From: Desarmillaria ectypa | Lineage: Eukaryota > Basidiomycota > Agaricomycetes > Agaricales > Physalacriaceae | Length of the DNA: 64,000 nucleotides | Assembly (NCBI GenBank): GCA_030407005.1 | Contig: JAUDYN010000006.1 | Coordinates: 3,472,001 to 3,536,000, forward strand | Reading direction: 5' to 3' | Part shown: piece after piece, positions 1 to 11,029 of the stretch | Numbering within the stretch: position 1 is the stretch's first letter | Layout of the letters: each line of letters opens with the position of its first letter | Notes under the pieces: model-generated | What the model saw: only the letters and a program-made list of their open reading frames with translations | The model's database searches: none | Told to the model about the DNA's origin: nothing | Position numbers and translations under genes: made by a program

Positions 1-776
1 ATCCAGATCCGACGTCACATTGTCCTGGAATGACACGTTCTGGCTATCGTAGGCTGGCTTGTTGCCTATGGTCAGTATTTGATTGTGATCACTACACATA
101 GGAATACGCCTTTGGAACCGTTGAAGTACCTCGGCGCGGGGAGTTACCGTATCGCCAACGTTGCCCGATTTACTGCTGGATCCGAGACCTTTACACTGAT
201 CAATACGCACCTCGATGACATATCTGATGATCAACGACAATTAGGTGCCTCGATAGTTATGACGTGCGCTAAATACGAAGCAGTGCAGTCCAATGGTCCG
301 GTATTTGTCACCGGCGATTTTAACAGGTATTCGGTCATCGGTACTCTAGGTCACTGTGGTATTAATTGAATTAGTCTTTCTACCGGCGATGACTCCGCAG
401 CCTACGAAATCATCACAGGCTCGCACGAGGTTTTTGCTATGAACGCTGCTTGGGCGGCCAAGTACGATGTCGGCGACGAGTTACCGGACTTTGCGATGGA
501 AGATCTCCGTGGCTAATCTCCGCGACAGATGGTGTCGAAGAACTATGCGACGTATAGTAGATGGACAGGTCCAGCGGATACTAGCAAGTGGACGAGGATT
601 GATTTTGTCTTTGGGGGAAGCAACGGTGGATGGTGAGGTTCATGATGTTTTTTTTTGGTTAGTTGTACTGACTGCTGCACAGGATGGCCAATTCGTACAA
701 GATAGATTCTGCATTGAACGATGACGGTCTTCTCATGAGCGACCATCGACCTACTTTTGTTGACGTTTCCTTCTAA
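1..776 (+). pseudogene. EEP-family phosphodiesterase/nuclease, 3' part, disrupted
   Basis: This is the C-terminal part of an endonuclease/exonuclease/phosphatase (EEP) domain protein; the 5' part lies outside the window. Exons read 2-48, 102-326, 375-632 and 683-776, with GT-AG introns at the same places as in the intact paralogue at 26399-27730 on the other strand. Matching blocks are NDTFWLS, INTHLDD, FVTGDFNR, RIDFVFGGSN and the C-terminal SDHRP, which carries the conserved catalytic His region. The third exon has an in-frame TAA at 514-516, where the paralogue has Gln (LRGQAP against LRG-stop-SP). Coding similarity continues in frame to TAA at 774-776. The stop would remove the SDHRP active-site segment, so I call it a pseudogene. 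A sequencing error at one base cannot be excluded. Confidence 0.8.
514..516 (+). other. Premature TAA in the EEP copy
   Basis: An in-frame TAA sits between codons reading DLRG and SPRQ. The intact paralogue has CAA (Gln) at the aligned position, so a single C-to-T change explains it. The frame is open on both sides. Confidence 0.8.
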
Positions 777-1761
777 ATTATGTATATCTATACGTATAAA
801 ATCAAGACCTCTGGCCCAGGGTCTGAGTCTTAGTTGTCATTGGTTCGCTTTACGTTGAGAAATGGAATGTGAAAAAGATACGAACTTGCTATTAAAGAAG
901 CACAGTAGGGGCTGTGTGCCTTACTTGCTGCCATTTGCATAAGAGTTGATATATTGATAGTCTATGGTAGGTTTGTGAATGTGAAAAGAAGCATCGAACT
1001 TCATCATAAACGACGAGGTTTGGGGGTTTGAAAGGCTCTTCGGGATCCCTGAAATAACTTCCAACTGCCTTAAACTGCTCGGCAAAACATGGCTTATGAC
1101 GAAGTTCGGATCACTCCAAAAAAAAAAAAAAAGCGCGTTATGTCATTCTGTATACAGAAATATTGTTTCCATGGTCCCGTTCGTGAACCCTGCAAACCAG
1201 CGAATTTACAAAAGTGCAAATTTTAGTAAACCTGTATACATAATAGTCCTACACCTGAACAATGTTAAACCTCTTTGAGGGTACTAAGGACATCATCCTT
1301 AATAGCTGCCAAGAATAGACTGACATGAATTTGTATTTTTACCTATGAATACATAGAAAATATGCAAAAATACTGAAAAGAAACTTTGCATATTTTCTAC
1401 GCTCTTCCCTTGAAGCAGACAAAAAGCAGATCATAATACAGTGAACTCGTTAAGGGCCAGTTTAATTGCCAAAATTGTACCGGTTCTTACATTGAAAGAC
1501 TGGTCAGTGCATAATAACTGCTAAATGATGGATATAAGCTACATTGGATGTAATGAAGGAAGGTATCGTATGCATTATCACTGTACACTATTGGAGAAAT
1601 AAGCTGCAGGAGCATGGAGGAAATAGATGTACATTGCCAACTGATGACGGTGCAAAACGTCACAAGAAAGTACAGCCCTAGAGTGTTTCGTGGGCCACAA
1701 GTTTCCTGTCCATCACAATGTTGATCCGACTCTCAAGCTGGCCAACTCACCTAGCAGTTAA
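777..1761. other. Intergenic, about 1 kb
   Basis: No gene recognised. It lies between two convergent 3' ends and is AT-rich, with a run of A near 1118-1131. It holds the fragment of an inverted-repeat element listed separately at 1333-1400. Confidence 0.6.
1333..1400 (-). repeat. Truncated copy of a TIR (MITE-like) element
   Basis: The reverse complement aligns with the element at 32400-32552. It shares GAAAATATGCAAAGTTTCT followed by a T-rich segment and the terminal motif ATAGGTAAAAATAC. The outer part of one terminal repeat is missing here. Internally, TAGAAAATATGCAAA (1354-1368) is a perfect inverted repeat of 1385-1399 with a 16-nt loop. Confidence 0.6.
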
Positions 1762-2979
1762 TTATGGCTCAACAGCAAAGATCTCGTCACCCTCCGTTGT
1801 TGCAGGCAAACTATGACTGCCAGCCCTACTCCGCGGAACAAGTGTTCCCGTTTCAGCGACTCTGGCCCCACGCTCCACGCTCGCTCGCCGGCTATGACTC
1901 CGACTCCTGCTAGGACCTGGCTGCCAATCATAGCTCCCCCTTCGCGCGCTGGAGCTCCTCCGGCTGAGAGGCTCGACTGGTGAGAGCGAGTGCTCCCGGT
2001 GGTACGTCACCACGGGAGATCCAAACGACGAAGATAGTGAGGGCGGCGGAACAGAAGGATATGTGAGCCCCCTCGAAGGTGTAGCAAAGGTGACTGTGGG
2101 GTTCACCGACAGCGATGTCGGCGGACTCGTTATGTTCGTGTTATTGCTCACGACGCTGGCGTTGTTTGTCGACATCAAGGGTGAAGGAGGAAACGGAGAC
2201 TCGGGCGATTCTGGAGACTGGAATTCAGACAGCTGTTCCGAAGAAGGGTTCGTATTGACTCGTCTGATAGACGATGGTCGGGCTATTGGAATTTGTGTCG
2301 ACGTGCGATGGGCAGGAATATGAAGGACAGAGTGAGACGGTGAGGCATTCGAGTACGACGGTTTGCGATGTATTGGTTGAGAGAATGGATCTGCTGAGTG
2401 TAGTCCTACGAGGTTGTCGACAGGCACACCCAGCTACATAAAGACAGTAACTGATAAATAATTCAACCAGAAAAAAAAGGTCGATCACACTCACGCGCAT
2501 CCTATGCTCAATGAGCTCCTCCCGGTATATGTCGTTCAGCCTGGACACCCGAATGAAGTCTCGCTCAGTGTCGACGAGGCGATTCCTCAGTTGCTCGTTC
2601 TCACGGCGTAGCGACTCGAGCATCGTTTCCACGCTCGGATCACTCAGCGACCCCGTCCTTCCCGGCGTCGACGAGCTCGCACCGTTCTCATGTTGGCCAA
2701 GCAGCGCCGCGGTGAGTTGCCTCGACAGCCTGTTCACATGGGACTCAGATTCGGCCTCGAGAGTATTCTCGAGCTCAATCTTTTCCTCGCGTAACTACCG
2801 TCGAATCCATCAGCCGTCTGTCACCATCTAGTCACTGAAAGACGACGACGCACCTTTTCCAGTTTCCTCGACAGCATATTAATGAGCCTCTCTTCCTCAG
2901 CTTCGTAGGCATTGATGAGGTCTTGCTGCTCCTTGGAGCTCGACGACGAGAGACGATGCATAGACGGGGAACGGGACAT
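1762..2979 (-). CDS. CCDC6-like coiled-coil protein (DUF2046 family)
   Basis: Three exons (2854-2979, 2495-2794, 1762-2433) join in frame to give 365 residues. The N-terminal 120 residues are charged coiled coil. The patterns INAYEAEEERLINMLSRKLE and EKIELENTLEAE..SHVNRL match the YEKEEE...LSRKL and DLENTLEQEQE..VNRL repeats of the CCDC6/DUF2046 family. A second helical block ends at IYREELIEHRMRLG. The C-terminal half is Ser/Pro-rich, probably disordered, with Ser-Arg clusters typical of phosphorylated tails. The start was chosen as the first ATG, giving MSRSPSMHRL. The cellular role of the fungal members is not established; the human relative is a cytosolic and nuclear scaffold. It is transcribed in the same direction as the ChAPs gene upstream. 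Confidence 0.75.
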
Positions 2980-3295
2980 GGTGGTAAGAAATCAAGTCAA
3001 GGGTCGCGGGGCAATTATGAGATTTTGTACCAAGAAATTGTTTACGTCGACTAATCACCCCTTTTGGGATGACATTCGGACCGGGTTAGCCGCTCCCATA
3101 GGCACTCGCATTGAATGTCATTTCGCTTCCTCCCCAATCACAGGAAGATGGCAACCAGGGGTGTCGAGTGCAGCGGATCATCCTTCTAGACTCTTCCTCC
3201 AGGTCGACAACAGAGAGAAATATATATCCATGAAGCTCAAAGAGCAAAGGTTAAAAGTGAGAACAAAGACACATAAAAGGAATATAAAAAAGGAA
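2980..3295. other. Short intergenic spacer
   Basis: Spacer between the ChAPs stop and the CCDC6-like start. Both genes are on the minus strand, so it should hold the promoter of the CCDC6-like gene. No clear TATA box or other element was seen. Confidence 0.5.
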
Positions 3296-5992
3296 TCAGA
3301 AATCATACCCTTCTACTTTGAAGGTTTTACCATATTGTAGATAACTATCCATAATTTTGTAAATAGAATCAGGTAACCCCATGCTTATAAGCGTGTTAGA
3401 GATCTTGGCGTGGCCGTGAATTTGGCCGAGCCTGAAGAAGCTTCGGGCGATCTGCGTGGGGTACTGGGAACACAAACGGGACATCAGTACCCCTTGATCT
3501 AACGAATACATTAAGAAAACGTCACTCACTGTCATCTCCGTATAATCAGCATACTGGTATGCAGCCACACGTATAGCCGTCTGTATGGACCGCTGAATAT
3601 CCCCCTCTTCTGCATACATCTCCATCAACTTTGCCCACGGCTTCTGCGAATACCGTGGTGCATCCAAACACCGCTGATACGCCTCCTTGGCCTCCTCCTT
3701 GTGGTGTAAGCGCATTCCAAGATCGCCTAGGATTTCCCACTCAAGCCCTGTCTTCCGATAGGCAACATGCTGCGTCTTGAAATGAGCAACTTCTGCCCTG
3801 AATATCGTCCAAACGCGTAGATCCTATATCCAGTCATGAGGGTACGTCGGTAAACTGGGTACCGTCGCAGACTTACCTCGTATAGCACCATGAATAGATT
3901 ATCCAACCATCGTTCGCATAGCCGCTTGTTGCTGAATGAGAACGGCTCCGAAGGTAAGCTGGGAGACGCGGTATCCTCCTCCTTCTTGTCACCTTCACCT
4001 GCGGCCGCTTGGACGGGCCTTTCCAGGTCGTGTGCTTCCTTCAACACATAATGCGGGGCTCCGTTCCCGTTAACAGCTGGCGAACTCTCTTTGGCCTCAT
4101 CCTCGGCCTCTTTCCTCTCCGCTTCTCTCACATCGCGATCAGACTCTGTTGAAATACGGATCGTCGGAATGTTTGCTTCCAACGATCCATTCTTCTTCAT
4201 GGAGTCCTGACTGGGGCTATGGGGCGATACCATCCCACGCGTTGACGCATTATCAAGGGTTGTTGCCGATGGCCGAACACTACCGTCTTCGTGGATTGCT
4301 GTACTCGGGCTGCCATTTGGAGAATGGGCGATGTCCCCTTGGGCCTTCTGCATCCGATATTCCTCTTCCATGACGAACACGCTGCTCCTCGTCTTGAGTA
4401 GTTCATCCCAACCAATCTGTGAAACCAGTCGCGTGAGGAGCGAGTATGCCCGAGCCCAGGTTCCACGGAGTCCAGGGGCAGGTAGGCGTTGTAAGGCAGG
4501 ATCAGCTTCATCGTCATCAGTTTTAGCTCGTTCCGGGAGGATTTCACCGATTTGCCGTTGAAAGGGTAGATGTAAACGGGCCGGGGTCAAATTCCGGTGG
4601 GCGTCCCGTCCGTTAAACGTGAACATTGGACAAGAGTTGAGGGTCAGAAGGGCAGATTCAAATTGGCCAAGGTCGAGATAGAGCTCCGTCAGCTTTTCCC
4701 ATGTCACAAATTCACTTGGAGCACAGTTCACGGCTTGGCGAGCAAGCTTTAGTGCCCACTCGAATTTGCCTTTCGAGCGCAGGAAATCGCACTGAACGTG
4801 AAGGAGTGTGTAGGACTGAGGAGTTTCCTTCATCGCTGCCGCAATAATCTGGACCGCCTTGATTTCTTCGTCTGTAATGATGTCATCATCTTGGCGGTCA
4901 TCAGCATTTAAAAGGACACGCACTCATGCCTATGTAACTCCGTGCCAGCAGAGATGCAATCTCAGGTTCCCTTGCAGAGATCTTCTCGAACAGATTAGCG
5001 GCTTGCTGAAAGCGTCCGCTATCTCCAAAGTACTTCATGATTCCCGCCGTCAAATGGTTTGAGACAACAGTCGCTACCTGTATTTCTGGATCGGATCCAA
5101 CTTGCCAGCCTTGTTGACCATTAGTGACAGTTACTGGAACAATTCAAGGTTCACAAACCTTTCATGAACAGACTTTCGGCCGCCTGAAGGAACCTGATTT
5201 CGGCTTCTAGTGAAGTTATCGGGTCGAGCTTGCGGTAGGCGTCTAACCAGTACGTGGGATCATCCGAATACAATATGGACCGCAGAAGCGCCGACACATA
5301 AGTTTCCTGCCAGATTTCTGGGGTCGCCTCATGTCTGATATCCAAGCATCAGCATTTTGGAAACATAATTGGAAACGACGAATTTGACGCACCGCTCCCC
5401 TCTCAGGTCAATCACGTACGCGTTCACGCCACCGGGAATCTTGACATCGACACGGATATCTACACGGGAGAAGGCGTTGAAGCAGCTAAAAAAGATACCC
5501 GCCATGAGCTGTGCCCGCAGCCGCAGAGGGGCGTCGCTCACCAATAACATCCATTTCTAACCTTCCAAGCGGCAGTTTTTGCGAACCAGGCAGAGGTGTC
5601 TTCAATTGCATACGTTAATGAGTTGATGTATGCTGCAAGCGAGGCGGATGATGAGGCATCTACGCCGGAAATGTAGTGATACGACCCAAGCTGTAAGGAA
5701 ATGAGACACGTTCACTACAGAACTCCTGACACGTACGTCTCGATGGGCACTCTTTCCGCTGCTCTTGACGACATGGCACAAATCTGGAGGACCTAATTCG
5801 CGGAATGTGGCTGTTACTGTCGTCAGCAATGTTCGTCTCGTCCTGGAATTTGCTCACAGAGGCTCTCCGTTCTTGCTGTCAGCGATTCCCCTAGTTCAAC
5901 CTTGAAACATCATTCAGATGTACTCCAAGTGCTCCAAAGGTATGGCAAACCTCGAATAATTCAGGTATGTCTTTGAATGTCGCCTCCGCCAT
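3296..5992 (-). CDS. ChAPs family protein (Chs5-Arf1 binding, exomer subunit; Bch1/Bud7-like)
   Basis: ChAPs proteins with Chs5 form the exomer coat that carries chitin synthase and other cargo from the trans-Golgi to the plasma membrane. Family blocks are read in order: LGPPDLCHVVK, YHYISGVDASSSASLAAYIN, CFNAFSRVD, PGGVNAYVIDLRGE, IWQETYVSALLRSILYSDDP, PEIQVATVVSNHLTAGIMKY, then TPR-like repeats (QSYTLLHVQCDFLRSKGKFE, LARQAVNCAPSEFVTW). The C-terminal part is YPTQIARSFFRLGQIHGHAK, ending in TGA at 3296-3298. A Ser/Glu-rich low-complexity insert lies between the TPR region and the KRLCERWLDNLF block. Apparent stops in the middle are removed by short GT-AG introns, such as the one ending just before GWQVGSDPEIQV. 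The first exons are uncertain; see the findings. It appears full length. Confidence 0.88.
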
Positions 5993-7158
5993 GGAGGAAT
6001 AGGAAAAGGTGCTAATGTGGCGTTATTTGGCAACAGTCCCAACGTGACCGTGCAGCCAAACACTGACACCTCTGTTTCCTTATTGGGGTTCTCCGGTCAT
6101 CTATTTCTTTTACAACTACCAAAGGACCGACCATCCGAGGCACCGTCGTTCTTTGCATACCTTCGCGTCGTCACGACATTCTACAATGCTTATTTCCGCA
6201 AGTGGCATTATGAAACTTGGCGTCGTCAAGCAACATAACAATATTCCCAGGACTAATATGGTGAGCCCGAGATACCATCTACGGATGAACAGTACTGATC
6301 TAAGCAATAGTCACCTCTTCGTTTCCCACTGTCGGTTTCAGTACCTTGATTGCAACATCCGCGACTCTACCCTATACCCAGACATCTGTGGTGATCCATT
6401 CAACAATCAAACTTCTTTAAATCTTTCGAGTTCCTTTTATGCTCCTAGTTGGCGACGAACACCAAGTTGGCCCTTGTTTGCTGGTCATTGTGACCAGCGA
6501 TGAATGGATGCAGATACTGCCAACATCCCATTGTTGTTTGTTCCCTTAAGGGAATTTGCTGATAGCTGCTTTCAGTTGTGGATGGATCGTCTCATTGTGC
6601 ACAATGCAGTGTTTCATACCTGTTATCGATTTCTTTGCCTACCCAGCATACATCTACAGAGATCACTGAGGTTCGTGCAAGCAACTGAGACGAAACATCA
6701 TTACTGAATCTACCGGTCTACTCGCCATCCGGAACCTTTCATCATATCACCTATGCATCCGCCTTCTTAAAAAGATGTCCCGTCCTACGATCATCTTAGA
6801 GGTCAACATTCCCTGACGCATACTCAGTCAATACACACCAAACAGTTCCTGTCAATGTTCGCACCCGTAACCTTCCAACCATCCGTCATTCGATGAGCTT
6901 TACATTGGTGGCGATTCCGAGTATACGATCATGTGGCACTCATTCTCCGACTTAGGTCACCACCCCTTTCCGGACCATTGTGTATCCAGATTTAGATTTT
7001 ACTCACGTCCGCCTATATAAACCCACTCTTATGTTTCTTTTCAAGCACAACAGGTTCCACTCCCCCATTCCTACCCTTCTACACTTTCTTTGAGCCTGGA
7101 GCTCTATACTTTCTTTCAAACGTTCAATCTCTTCCGAATTCTTCTTTCAACCTTCATC
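5993..7158. other. Intergenic, divergent promoter region
   Basis: Separates the ChAPs gene (minus) from the secreted CBM19-like gene (plus). Several short frames are present, none with family features. A TATA box for the plus gene is listed separately. Confidence 0.6.
7014..7020 (+). promoter_or_regulatory. TATA box of the secreted CBM19-like gene
   Basis: TATATAA lies about 140 nt upstream of the ATG at 7159. A pyrimidine-rich leader (CTTTCTTT runs) follows, as is usual for strongly expressed fungal genes. Confidence 0.6.
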
Positions 7159-8331
7159 ATGGTCCACTTCAACTGCCTCTTTGTTCTCTCTGCGTCGATC
7201 GCACTCTCTTCAGCGCTTCCTCTCCAAAAGCGTATCGCTCAGGTAATTGCGGATTCCACACACGACTGGGAACAAGCATGCGTAAGTTCTCTCTTTTCCG
7301 CATTGTTGTATCGTCTCAGCCTTTCTTTCAGCTCGCCGCGGGTGGCGCAGGTCAATGCAATCCCCTGTCCCAGACAGCTTTTACCAGTCTCTTGGCTGCC
7401 GGAAAAAACTGTGACCAACAAAACGCGGCCGATAAGATGATCGACCTCGCCAAACAGCTCGGCAGTAACGCCGAGATGATCAGGTTGACCCAGCTGTTCG
7501 TTCAACAGCCTCGCAATGCTGTGAGCTTCATATTTACTTTTTCACCTCATCATAGGCTAACATACCTTTCAGCCCGACAGCTTACAAGTGCCTTACTGCC
7601 AGACGGCGCCAAAGAACTCTGAACTCAACGGGCTGTTCCATTGCCAATTTGCCGGGTCCAACTTTGCCAAGTTTAGCGGCGACCAGACCGGCAACGTCCC
7701 TCTCGGTTTGAACGCCGTCAACCCCCCTGGTTCATGCCCTGCCAAACGGGACGGTCCAGTTCCCGACGGCGTCCAGTTGAACACTCTTGTTAGTAACCCA
7801 GGTGTCGGGTGCGTTAACCATATACCACCACTGATAATCTAGCTAACCTGAAATACAGATCCACCAGTTCAGGCTCTTCATCCTCTACCGGCTCTACCTC
7901 TATCGCCAGTTCCTACTCCACCTCTACCGCCCCCGCTGCCAATAACGCAGGAGATGCCGTTGCACCGGGCAGTTCACCTACAGCCTCAGCCATCAAGTCA
8001 ACCTCAACTGGCACCGGTTTCCACAAACAAAATGGCGAAAACGCCAAGGCTCTCAACGCGCAGTTCGCCAGCCTGACTACATCGTCTCCTTGCACTGACG
8101 GGGACGAAGCCTGCGTCAATGGCGGATTTGCACAGTGCGTTGGTGGTCAGTTCGTCATCACCCAGTGCGCTGGGGGTACTCAGTGCTTTGCCCTGCCGCT
8201 CGTGAATAAGCCCGGAACAGTACGCCGCCTCCACTTCTGTTTGATAATCCTTATCTCAACCTCGTTTTCAGTCCATCGCGTGTACGACTCAGGCTGATGC
8301 CGATTCGCGCATTGCTGCCACCGGTGCTTGA
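7159..8331 (+). CDS. Secreted Ser/Thr-rich protein with C-terminal CBM19-like domain
   Basis: Five exons (7159-7281, 7332-7520, 7573-7808, 7859-8219, 8272-8331) join to 322 residues. The N-terminus is a signal peptide with hydrophobic core LFVLSASIALSSAL, followed by a dibasic KR that may be a Kex2 site. The first domain, about residues 40-180, has paired Cys (CNPLSQTAF, KNCDQQ, VPYCQTAP, FHCQFAG). A Ser/Thr linker follows, probably O-glycosylated. The C-terminal block (SSPCTDGDEACVNGGFAQCV, TQCAGGTQCFALP, IACTTQADADSRIAATGA) resembles carbohydrate-binding module family 19, the chitin-binding module found in some fungal chitinases. No catalytic domain is visible. A cell-wall or chitin-binding role is inferred; the CBM19 assignment is from memory of the cysteine pattern. 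Confidence 0.8.
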
Positions 8332-8883
8332 GGGAGATGAGTTATACTTGGAACATGTTTCTACGACCGTGTATGTTATGGGTATCAATGGAGATAGAAC
8401 CTCGTTATATCACGTCGAAGTCCCTGAGACATAAGAAGCCTTTTCCGTCAACGTGTCTCGCTAGGCTGGAAGGCGGGTCTCCATATACGTCAAAATCATG
8501 ACGGCCAGCCTTAGTCTGCGACGCCAAGTTCGCTGGGACTCGTCCGCCAGCATTTCTCAACACCACTTCCGGGTCACTTCTTTCAATATCTCTCGCTCGC
8601 GCAATAAGTTGTAATCACTCCTCTCGAGTCATTGGCATATCTTCTCAGCCTCCGCGTTCTATGAAGCATCAGCCCAGCTATCATAACCAAATGGACTCAT
8701 GACGATGCCACACTCGCCTTTGGATGTACTTAGTCTGGTCATCCACTGTCATGACGGAAAAACACGGTTCAGCAGCGAAGAGGATTCTATCATTTCCTCC
8801 GAATAGGTACCGACAGGGTGAACTGGTGTCTCTTTCCAATGATATTGTTTTCTAATACATGTGAAACTAAAGGTGTCGCTTCA
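8332..8883. other. Intergenic between convergent genes
   Basis: The 3' regions of the CBM19-like gene and the amylase. No gene or clear repeat seen. Confidence 0.6.
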
Positions 8884-11029
8884 TCATCCTTTTACTCCTT
8901 CCTTCACCCAGATACTAACACTTCGAGCGGAACACTTGAACTCCCCCCAGCCATCATCTCCAATGACAACTTCACCTTGATACCACCCTAATAAATCATT
9001 CCACCTTTCGCCAGCATGCTCCTGCCGATCATCAGTAACGACCGGAACAACTGAAATGATGCAACTCACTTTGCCCACTTCCATCCGCTTTGATCTAGCA
9101 ATCAATCAGCCAATGGCAATATCACGTTCGCGAAATAATCACAGACCCTTCACTAGACCCATTACACAAAACAACGGCACAGCCGTCCCTTCCTTTATCA
9201 TTCTCACCCATTCTGACCCATCCCACACAGTTCATATGGTCCCAATAATCTCTCTGTTCACCGTACGCGTACATCTTGCGCGCACGGATCATGACATCAA
9301 GCTGTGATACCGGTTGCTGGGGATTATCTCCTTTTGTGCCGTACAAGTCACCCCAAAATACACATCTACATCAGGTCAGAATCAGAAAATCATCCCACAG
9401 GCGGAGCGAGAACTTACGGGTATCCCGACAGTCGCAACAAGATTAAAGCATATGCTAGGGGCTTGAACGCCGGGGATACCCAGCTTTCTAGTGCCTGGTC
9501 GACTTGCTATAGGATATGAATCAGTAAAAGCATCAAGCAAGTGATTGTTATATCACTTACTGTACTAGAAGGCCGTCAGAACGTAAAACATGTAAAGATA
9601 ACACAACATACTCATGATTATCAACGAGAGTTACCGCGTCAATGGGTCTCTTCTGGACAATCGTAGAGTCCCAAACCGTTCTCATATCATACTCTTCTGC
9701 TCTATCTCCGGCTTCTTTGAAGTTGTAATGCAACGGCGTGTCGAATACGCTATACTGAAATTTGCCATGAGCTATATTATACCTGGCAAGACACAATTGA
9801 CAAACCTGCGTCCCGAGGGAGTCCAGATACTCCTCCAAGTCGCTCAAATCATCCTTCCAATATTCGCCAACGGCGAAGAGATGAGAATCATTGGCGTCCT
9901 CGCGTACAGCCTTAACGAAATCGGCGATGAACTGACTGTCGATGTGCTACAATCATGACTGAGTTTCACCGGTCATGAAGAGGTAGGTGAGAAGAAACCA
10001 CTACCTTGACGGCATCAAATCTAAATCCAGCGGCGCCGGTCTCTTTGATTACCCACTTCCCCCAGTTGATAACGTCTTTCCGTGCATCTGGATGGCTATG
10101 GTCGATATCCGCACCCACTACATGATGATGAGATCGATATTCTCAAAACGGGATATTAACTCACTCAGGTAGTCATAGTTGCTGTTCTCGTCGTCGACGC
10201 CTTGTGCCCAGCTCTTACCGTCGCCGTGAATGCGAAATATCGCCGATTTGCCGTTCTTATCGTCATAATCCACGCCTGTAAAGTGGTTGAAGTTCCACTT
10301 GAATTTGCTGTACTAAGAAGCATAAATGTGGTATTATGGACGATGCAAAGCGCGCTACCTTGCCCAGTCTCCCAGGAAAATCGAAGCCCGTCCAACCCTA
10401 TGAACCGTGGTCAGAAAAAGTAGCTAAGGCTCAGCTGGAAAGCTAGCATATACGTACCTTGATGTCATAAAGATCAGAAACTTCTTTGTTCCTGTCATCG
10501 GAATCGACCTCAGTAGCAGCAAATTTCTCAATTCTCTCTGCACCAAATCTACGCACTAGTCAGTTCGAGAGAAGTAGAAGGGATAGGGCGCGCACGTACT
10601 TGTGATTCAACACCGCGTCAATGTATGTAACGATTCCGTGCTCCTTAGCCTTTTTGATAGCGTGCAACAATTCCTCCTTCGTGCCATACTTGGTTCTTAC
10701 CCCGCCTTTCTGATCAAACTCGCCAAGGTCGTACAAATCGTAAATGTCGTATCCAACTGACTCCTGGGCAGCCGCCTTTGTAGGAGCTGACAGCGATGTT
10801 AGTATAAGATTATAAAGGCATCTTCGATGACATACGGGGCAACCACATGGCGGTAATCCCCATCTCAGACAACTCTGACGATATGTCCGCAATTGTCTTC
10901 CAGTGGACGCCATTTCCTTCAGAGTACCACTCGAAGGCCTGTATCTGTGAAAACGAATCACTTAACGGCGTTGCTCGTGGAAGGAAATGGACTCACCATG
11001 GTGTTATTCTGCCCGTTGTCATTGGCCAT
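8884..11029 (-). CDS. Intracellular alpha-amylase, GH13 (GH13_5-like)
   Basis: Hydrolyses alpha-1,4-glucan; there is no signal peptide (start MANDNGQNNTM, then IQAFEWYSEGNG), so a cytosolic role in glycogen or cell-wall glucan turnover is likely. GH13 conserved regions are all present: region I IDAVLNHK, region II GFRFDAVKHI (nucleophile Asp), region III VGEYWK (acid Glu), region IV VDNHD. Region IV is only obtained by splicing through a 4-nt exon at 9561-9564; without it the frame reads VDNHE and stops. Other family blocks are YDIYDLYDLGEFDQKGGVRT, GWTGFDFPG, YSKFKWNFNHFTGVDYDD, FGDLYG-type FWGDLYGTKGDNPQ and a C-terminal beta domain ending SVSIWVKEGVKG. First exon is 10997-11029 and the stop is TGA at 8884-8886. 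There are about ten exons. Confidence 0.92.
9561..9564 (-). other. 4-nt microexon of the amylase gene
   Basis: TACA on the minus strand is flanked by a 47-nt intron (9565-9611, GTATGT...TTCTAG) and a 54-nt intron (9507-9560, GTAAGT...CTATAG). Inclusion gives GA+T ACA CAA, reading D-T-Q, as expected after VDNH in this family (VDNHDTQ...QALESW). Confidence 0.85.

Noticed and set aside
2063..2323. Plus-strand frame with a hydrophobic segment opposite the CCDC6-like gene
   Set aside because: It is a shadow of the low-complexity Ser/Pro-rich coding strand; no promoter or homologous feature.
5060..5160. Stop codons in the middle of the ChAPs gene suggesting a frameshift
   Set aside because: An intron starting GTTTGTGAAC after ESLFMK and ending before GWQVGSDPEIQV gives a continuous frame.
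9600..9620. Amylase with VDNHE instead of VDNHD, as a natural active-site mutant
   Set aside because: The Glu codon is an artefact of reading into the intron; splicing through the 4-nt microexon restores Asp.
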